From Lineus longissimus (taxonomy: Eukaryota > Nemertea > Pilidiophora > Heteronemertea > Lineidae), in the NCBI RefSeq assembly GCF_910592395.1, contig NC_088316.1, positions 9,856,001-9,920,000 of the forward strand: a stretch of DNA of 64,000 nt, given 5' to 3'. A program made the position numbers and the translations under genes. The notes beneath the pieces are model-generated. The model did not search any database. It was not told the origin of the DNA and worked only from the letters and a program-made list of their open reading frames with translations. Positions 58,578 to 64,000 of the stretch are shown here, in pieces (the stretch's first letter is position 1; each line of letters starts with the position of its first letter).

Positions 58578-59640
58578 ATCCAACAACGAGAATTTCAACT
58601 TTGATTGTAACTTTATTCTTCAACGTGTTGCAAATCCTAGCGCTCGTGCCAAAACCCGAGCGCCGTCTACATTCAAGTAACTAAATCAAAAATTGTCTTG
58701 GAATTATAAGGACCATACGGTACCTAGCCGGTTTCTCATCCACATTCCCCTCCTCTCGATATGATCCCTTTTCAAATAAATCATAGCGACACCCGGACAG
58801 TCCAAAATAAACATTTCTCTCAGTTATCTACTGTGAATTATAGCAACATATTTCTATAATCAAAGAATCTCAAAATCTTATTTTAAGTTTCAACTTTTTA
58901 ACCCAGAGTAAATCAAATTAAAGCAGAGTATAAATGTAAACATTAAACTTGGAAGTGGTAACTATTTGAATCCAGGCGTTAACCCTTTTTTAACCAACAA
59001 CTGCTAATCTTATCTTAATTATGAGAGGATCAGAAGTTAGAGGAAGCTGCACTTTAATCTCTGAGAAGGATCATCAGGCTTATACTGAAGGCAGGAAGAA
59101 TTTCCGATGAATCACACACTAGGAGTTCCTTTTGTGTCAGTCTTGGCATCACTGGAGTGTCCTATTTCACCCTCACATGCCACAAGTAACTCACAGTTCT
59201 AAAATGCACCACGTGCAGTGGCAATGGAAGGAAATTACACTCCCATTTGTCTAAATTTCACAATCCTTTCGAATCAGAATACTAGCATTGGCTTAAGCCA
59301 AACACATAGAGAAATTCATGACATGAGAAACTCTCCTGGACAAGGCTCAATTAATTTTTTCAACTTCTCTTCTGAGAATGACAGGTATAACTGTTTACTG
59401 TTTAGTATTAAAAATCAAAAAGCAAATGTTGACCAAATCCAAAAAATGCATATTGGCCTTGACCCTGGAAAATCTCTTTTGTCAATAATTTCTCACCACA
59501 CAGACTTTTGATTTTATATCCTGGCGATTTGAAGATACTACTATGGCGACGATCGTGATCAGCGGCGATTTCAGCGTCCTTGAAGACTCTTCCATTAGAA
59601 AACTGGATGACGTACAATCTGATGGAAGACTTGTGTTCAA
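58562..59640 (-). repeat. probable 3' LTR of the BEL/Pao element (approximate)
   Basis: Non-coding DNA between the integrase stop and the broken Harbinger frame. Near its distal end, minus strand, AATAAAGTTACAATCAAAG could be the polyadenylation signal of an LTR R region, close to a CA end at about 58562-58576. A TATA-like GGATATAAAATC occurs near 59515 (minus). The second LTR is outside the window, so borders are estimates. Confidence 0.5.
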
Positions 59641-59659
59641 AAGTTCCTTCCTTGCACGT

Positions 59660-60712
59660 TTAGTTATCAGCAGGAAACTCCAGTGGACAGATTCGAGTTA
59701 CCGGACGTTTGTATTCACCATTTGAAGTTTTCACCGTTACCACACGTACCAATTTGTCTTCTCCAGGGTGGATTTCAGCAATGCGTCCAAGTTTCCACAG
59801 ACCCCTCAGAAGTTTGTCATCTACTACCAGTACTGGATCATCTGGCTGCAAATTTCTCTCTTGGTAAAGCCACTTCTGATGATTATGGAGCCGGGGGAGG
59901 ATTTCTTGCCGCCATCTTTGCCAAAAGTGTCTCAACAGATTCTGGACATGTCTCCATCTTCTTCTGGGGTTGTATCGGATGACGTCTGTAGTCGGTGGCG
60001 CCAGCTGGCCTCCCAACTGGCCATGTAGAAAGCTGTTTGGTGTCAATGGTGGCTCATCATCAGCGTCTGAACTGGGGGGTGTCAGGGGTCTGGAGTTGAT
60101 TAACCCCTCAGCTTCTACTACAGAGGTATGGAATTCTTCATCTGAGATGTCTGCTTTCCCCATGATGGCTTTCAGAGCCCTTTTTGCAGCCTTCACCATA
60201 ATTTCAAATGTCCCGCCGAAATGAGGTCCTCCCGGTGGGTTGAACCGCCATCTTATACCTTCGGTGTTCTTATAGCCAACGGTTTTTCTCTCAATGGCGC
60301 TCCAGTCTATGGCTGCCACCAATTCCCTCAGCTCTCTCTCTGCTGCTACAAAATTGGACCCATTGTCGGTGAGGACATCCTCGGGCACTCCTCTTCTACT
60401 CGTCATTCTGGAAAAAGACATAAGGAACCCATCCGTGTCCATGGAATATACGGGCTCAAGATGGACCGCTCTCACTTGTAGACAGGTGTAGACTGCGAGG
60501 TATCTCTTGGCTTGGGTTTTTCCTCGGCCTTGTCTAGTGAAGAAAGGCCCGGCAAAGTCGATGCCGCACTTTGAAAATGCTCTCAAAGGTTGACTGAACC
60601 TAAATCTTGGGATTGGTGCCATCATCTGCTGAGCAGGTTTTGCCCTTCGCAGGATACAGTTGGAGCATTTCTTTCCCATTCTCTCACAGCTTCTCTGGTC
60701 TTCAGGATCCAA
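59660..60712 (-). CDS. BEL/Pao integrase core and C-terminal region
   Basis: 350 codons. CSNC (residues 16-19) is the Cys pair of the integrase zinc finger. D52 in CGIDFAGPFF, D116 in LTDNGSNFV and E170 in HFGGTFE are the catalytic triad of the rve core. The C-terminal part (residues ~215-350) has PLTPNSFLHGQ, RWRQEILPRL and DPVLVVDDKLLRGLWKLGRI, the standard BEL tail binding DNA. The triad looks intact. The frame is separated from the main pol frame by shifts upstream, and the Met used as start is merely the first Met in this frame. Confidence 0.88.
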   Translation of the reverse strand: MDPEDQRSCERMGKKCSNCILRRAKPAQQMMAPIPRFRFSQPLRAFSKCGIDFAGPFFTRQGRGKTQAKRYLAVYTCLQVRAVHLEPVYSMDTDGFLMSFSRMTSRRGVPEDVLTDNGSNFVAAERELRELVAAIDWSAIERKTVGYKNTEGIRWRFNPPGGPHFGGTFEIMVKAAKRALKAIMGKADISDEEFHTSVVEAEGLINSRPLTPPSSDADDEPPLTPNSFLHGQLGGQLAPPTTDVIRYNPRRRWRHVQNLLRHFWQRWRQEILPRLHNHQKWLYQERNLQPDDPVLVVDDKLLRGLWKLGRIAEIHPGEDKLVRVVTVKTSNGEYKRPVTRICPLEFPADN

Positions 60713-60930
60713 TATCTTTGCCTTATTTGGTGGATTGTGGCTTCCCTTCCCACTGGATGACCAACTTTGTCATGCTCTCTCTGTACAACCAGTCTGGTTA
60801 CATCTCCTCTTCTTGGTAATATCACAGGAAACTTAGCGCTGTCTTTCAAGCAATCAACCCTTTCCAAACGTGATTGAAGACGGAGCAGTTGTCTCTTCTT
60901 GTCGAGGAAAGGGGTGAGTAGTAATGGCTT
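60622..60930 (-). pseudogene. BEL/Pao integrase N-terminal zinc finger, out-of-frame segment
   Basis: The frame linking the two larger ones reads VILPRRGDVTRLVVQREHDK VGHPVGR, then IHQIRQRYWI. REHDKVGH supplies the two His of the HHCC finger; the Cys pair lies in the next frame (CSNC). The reading frame must change once near 60930 and again near 60690 to pass through, so pol is broken twice. Confidence 0.75.
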
Positions 60931-63900
60931 GACCTTTTGACTCTCTTCTCCCCAGATGCAAGGTCTTTAATCTCCTCTGGAAAGCTCTCCTTTTGAGTCT
61001 GTCTCACTAAGCAGTCTTCAGCCTCTTGAATTTCTTCAGGGGAAAGTTCTCCCCGCCCGGATTTGGCTCCCTGAGGTAATGGCTTCTTCAGCATCCACTG
61101 GGCTATTCTTCTGACATAGCCAATCCTCCGGACAAGGCGATTCATATCACTCCAACGACTTGGATGCAGGCAGAACTTGGTTGGGTCCTCTCCTGTTGTT
61201 TCTTTTACAATGGCAAAAGTTGGTGATTTCTCTTCTTCAATGATGTCATCCTGAAGTGGGATCTTTCTGGGGGGCCACTTGTCCTCATCTTGCTGCAAGA
61301 AATCTGGACCTTCCCACCAGAGCTGAGATTCAGCTAATTCTCCAAGACTAAGACCTCTGGTGGGTAGATCTGCTGGGTTTTGCTTTGTAGGTACGTGCCT
61401 CCATTGGTCGGCTGAGCTTCTCACCTGGATCTCACCAACTCTATTTGCGACGTAGGTCTTGAATTCTTTTCCGGGACGTCTTATCCAGTACAAGACATTC
61501 ATGGAGTCGCTCCAGTACGTGACGTTCAAGGGCTGAGCATCTCGTCCACTTTCAAGTGTCTTCTTGACTTTTTCAACTATTATCGTCCCCAAGACAGCGG
61601 CGCATAACTCTAGTCTTGGGATTGATGCCGTCTTCAATGGTGAAAGCCTCGTCTTTGCCACTATCAGCCTCACACGAAAGGTCTCATCAGGCATCTGTGT
61701 TCTGGCATAGACTGTGGTGGAAAATGCCTCCTTGGATGCGTCTCCAAAAACATGTAGCTCTGTAGAGAGACCGCGACTCATCCCGATGTGTCTGTTGACT
61801 TTGATGCTGCTCAGACTCTGGAGTTCCGTCACCCATGCATACCATTCCTTTGCTAGGTTTTCATCAATCGGCGCATCCCACTCTTGACTGTGCACCCATG
61901 TTTTCTGATAAATGATCCATGCCCTTATCCTGTACGGGTCCAGCAATCCTAGAGGGTCAAATAACTTGGCCATACACCGGAGCAGACCCCTCCTCGTGGC
62001 TGAAAAGGTTTCTTCTTGTCCCACTACGCTAGACTTGTATGTGAAAACATCTTCACCAGCAATCCAAACCACTCCAAGGGCGTTGTGAACAGGCAATTGG
62101 TCTCGGTCTCGGTCCAGGTTGACAGATGAGGCCCTCTCGTCGATGGCTATCTCTTCCAATACTGAGGGGTTGTTGGATATCCATTTTCTCATTTTCCACC
62201 CAGCTTTTGTCAACAGTTCTGACAACTCCCTCCTGACTTGGCGCCCCTCTGCAGGGGTACATTTACTATCTAAGGCAGCATCCATGTACAATGCGTTTTC
62301 TATAGTGTCGGCAGCTTCTGGGAAATCCTTTTTGTGACTCTCAGTGTGTTTCTGTATAACTTGGTTGGCCTTGTATGGTGAAGAGCAATCACCAAAAACA
62401 GTTCTCTGATACTCAAAGATTTCTCCATTCCAAATTACTCTGTAGAATTTCTTGTCCTCTGGTTTCAGCTCTATCTGTAAAAACATTTCTGATATGTCTC
62501 CACTCACTGCTACTGGATATCTCCGGAATCGCAAGAGGACATCAACCAAATCATTCAAAAGCTTTGGTCCTGGGTAGATTTCAGAGCTGAGGCTCTTCCC
62601 TTCAAATTTCGCCGCGCAGTCAAGTACCATCCGAACCTTGGTTGTCTCCCTCTCTTCTTTCCTTACGGGGAAAATTGGGATGTAAAATCCGTTTTCTTCT
62701 GGAGGGTTGGTCTTTACGTTCCCAATCTTCTTCCCTATCAAAATGCCAATCTCTCGTTTCCTTGGTTGTGGTACAAAAGGGACATCTGCTAAATGACTCC
62801 ATTTTCTAGAGGCATCTGACCAGTCAATTACCGGTGCCTTTCCTACCAATACTGGGTGTGTCCATAGGCCCTTCAGCTTGATACTGTTTTCTCCTTCCAA
62901 ATCTTCAATGAAGAAATCTGTTACTCTGCAGGAATTGTAGGTCTCCTTCCTATCGCCAAATACTGTGGCTGTCTTGGTGGTAGTATTTTTCATCTCCAGC
63001 TTTAGTTCATGTGCTATGTCTTCCAAGATGTAGCTTGAGCTTGACCCATCATCTAACATCGCCACTGTCTGCACCGTATTGCTCCCATTTCTCAGGATAA
63101 CTAGCACTGTCCTCAATGAGATGGTGCTGCCTGTATTTACAGTAGCTATCGCGTCCCCTCCTTTCCCTGGACTTGGTTTCTTCTCTGGGCCTTGCTGTTT
63201 CTTCTCTGGAGATGCAGTTTCTGTGTTCTTCTTCTCTTTGGTGGCCGTTTCTTTCAACTCTTTACTTTTCTTTACTTCTTGACTAGGTCTCAGCAACCAG
63301 TGGCTCTTTTCATCTGTTGATTTCTGTGGACAGTCACTGCCCATGTGTCCTTGACGAAGGCAAATTCTGCAAAGGCCTTTTCTCTTCACCTCTTGCCATC
63401 TGTCTTTTAGTGTCAACCTTTTAAACTTCCGACAATCCGTCATTGGATGGTTGTAAAACTGGCAAATCGTACATTTCTCTTTGTCAGACTTTTCAGCTGT
63501 CATAGTGACTAGAGTCCTGCTGTTTCCCAGTTCCTTTTGCCTTTTCCATGGCTGCTTCTCATTTTGACCAGGATTTCTGTCTTCAAATCCATAGATTGCT
63601 TCTCGCACAATGGTCCTGGTTTCGACCAGCTGCTCCAGCCAATCCCTCATTGACATCAGCGTGTGGCCTTGGTCTTTCTGCTCTCTCCATTGATGATACA
63701 GGAAGAGGTCATTCTCAGGAATCTTGCTCTTAATTACTGACAGCATCATACCATCACCCAGTTCTGCTTCTCTGTCGGCTGACTGCATAAATGATATGGT
63801 CGTGTTAAGGACATTCAGTAGCTCCTTGAGTTTTTCAACCTTCTCTTTTCCTTCCTTGATTGGAGGGAACTTGTGTAGCTTGTCAAGCAGGCGTGCTCCT

Positions 63901-64000
63901 TCTCTTTGATCTGTACCGTACTCCCTGTCAAGTCTCCTGAGAGCTTCTTTATACTGTGCCGATGAGAAATTTTGCAGATCATCTACTAGAGCTTTTGCTT
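60846..64000 (-). CDS. BEL/Pao gag-pol: CCHC gag, protease, reverse transcriptase, RNase H
   Basis: Open from the window edge with no stop; the first Met is at 63788, but coding continues upstream (DUF1759-like helical segment), so the protein is 5'-incomplete. Counting from that Met: knuckles C106-C119 and C140-C153 (both CX2CX4HX4C), protease-like MLDDGSSSSYI with D246/D247-G, reverse transcriptase with VSGDISEMF (D431) and YMDA at 501-504, then LHVFGDAS of RNase H (~residue 715) and WSDSMNVLYWI. Family members carry two Asp at the YxDD site; here the second is Ala, which should abolish polymerase activity. The frame ends at 60846 in an out-of-frame tail after a break near 60930. Confidence 0.9.
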   Translation of the reverse strand, partial: AKALVDDLQNFSSAQYKEALRRLDREYGTDQREGARLLDKLHKFPPIKEGKEKVEKLKELLNVLNTTISFMQSADREAELGDGMMLSVIKSKIPENDLFLYHQWREQKDQGHTLMSMRDWLEQLVETRTIVREAIYGFEDRNPGQNEKQPWKRQKELGNSRTLVTMTAEKSDKEKCTICQFYNHPMTDCRKFKRLTLKDRWQEVKRKGLCRICLRQGHMGSDCPQKSTDEKSHWLLRPSQEVKKSKELKETATKEKKNTETASPEKKQQGPEKKPSPGKGGDAIATVNTGSTISLRTVLVILRNGSNTVQTVAMLDDGSSSSYILEDIAHELKLEMKNTTTKTATVFGDRKETYNSCRVTDFFIEDLEGENSIKLKGLWTHPVLVGKAPVIDWSDASRKWSHLADVPFVPQPRKREIGILIGKKIGNVKTNPPEENGFYIPIFPVRKEERETTKVRMVLDCAAKFEGKSLSSEIYPGPKLLNDLVDVLLRFRRYPVAVSGDISEMFLQIELKPEDKKFYRVIWNGEIFEYQRTVFGDCSSPYKANQVIQKHTESHKKDFPEAADTIENALYMDAALDSKCTPAEGRQVRRELSELLTKAGWKMRKWISNNPSVLEEIAIDERASSVNLDRDRDQLPVHNALGVVWIAGEDVFTYKSSVVGQEETFSATRRGLLRCMAKLFDPLGLLDPYRIRAWIIYQKTWVHSQEWDAPIDENLAKEWYAWVTELQSLSSIKVNRHIGMSRGLSTELHVFGDASKEAFSTTVYARTQMPDETFRVRLIVAKTRLSPLKTASIPRLELCAAVLGTIIVEKVKKTLESGRDAQPLNVTYWSDSMNVLYWIRRPGKEFKTYVANRVGEIQVRSSADQWRHVPTKQNPADLPTRGLSLGELAESQLWWEGPDFLQQDEDKWPPRKIPLQDDIIEEEKSPTFAIVKETTGEDPTKFCLHPSRWSDMNRLVRRIGYVRRIAQWMLKKPLPQGAKSGRGELSPEEIQEAEDCLVRQTQKESFPEEIKDLASGEKRVKRSSHYYSPLSSTRRDNCSVFNHVWKGLIA

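Larger units (their letters stand above)
58562..64000 (-). mobile_element. BEL/Pao LTR retrotransposon, 5' part beyond the window
   Basis: Minus-strand order is gag-like DUF1759 region, CCHC knuckles, aspartic protease, reverse transcriptase, RNase H, integrase, then a non-coding LTR candidate. This gene order and the individual motifs are diagnostic of BEL/Pao. Two frame breaks (near 60930 and 60690) and an altered reverse transcriptase active site make this copy defective. It appears to have landed in a Harbinger transposon. Confidence 0.9.

Noticed and set aside
60622-60867. Independent small gene in the BEL/Pao region
   Set aside because: It is the integrase zinc-finger segment displaced into another frame by two frame breaks.

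Overview
This is a metazoan nuclear window, most likely from a marine invertebrate. Evidence: spliced genes with GT-AG introns, BEL/Pao, Harbinger, pogo-like and non-LTR (LINE) elements, many MITE-like foldback elements, long poly-G/poly-C tracts and microsatellites. The phylum cannot be fixed from sequence alone. I found no host gene I can name. Almost everything recognisable is mobile DNA, much of it nested and decayed.

The main object is one large DNA transposon at 8998-21406 (12,409 bp). It has long terminal inverted repeats (TIRs) beginning TACGGT and ending in the complement, and is flanked by a perfect 6-bp target duplication, GTATTG (8992-8997 and 21407-21412). Removing the element and one duplication rejoins a LINE reverse transcriptase in frame exactly at its YADD box (...DIYNC-IAYADD...), so the borders are well supported. 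It carries two convergent genes. On the left, + strand, is a spliced DDE/rve integrase-type transposase (9183-9978 plus 10318-10488). On the right, - strand, is a spliced gene with a small N-terminal helical (SAM/death-like) module, a linker and a HECT-like domain (16335-18938). The 6-bp duplication, TAC...GTA ends and IS3-like integrase fit the eukaryotic IS3EU superfamily as I remember it. I know of no HECT-type second gene in that superfamily. The TIRs contain arrays of a 20-bp unit with the perfect palindrome CAGGCGCCTG (5 units left, 21 right). Both genes are damaged. The interior holds later insertions: a TA-flanked MITE at 11467-11946, foldbacks at 18387-18700, 19139-19502 and 19818-20366, and minisatellites.

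Region by region: 1-8.5 kb has a 189-bp tandem repeat, a LINE 3' end, a dispersed repeat and a foldback MITE. 8.5-23.2 kb is the LINE carrying the IS3EU-like element and a TTAA foldback. 23-35 kb is mostly unrecognised, with dispersed repeat copies and a pogo-like transposase scrap. 35.3-38.1 kb is a LINE 3' end interrupted by an LTR/TRIM-like element (36024-37457) with a second TTAA foldback after it. 40.0-42.6 kb is a giant palindromic element built from two opposed ~185-bp tandem arrays. 45.7-46.8 kb is a TIR element containing a tRNA-like SINE head. 48.2-52.1 kb is a pogo-like transposon with ~85-bp TIRs hosting several nested repeats. 54.4-56.6 kb has a perfect hairpin and duplications. 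58.0-58.6 kb is a Harbinger transposase fragment, apparently interrupted by a BEL/Pao retrotransposon (58.57-64.0 kb, - strand, running off the window) whose reverse transcriptase has lost an active-site aspartate and whose pol has two frame breaks.
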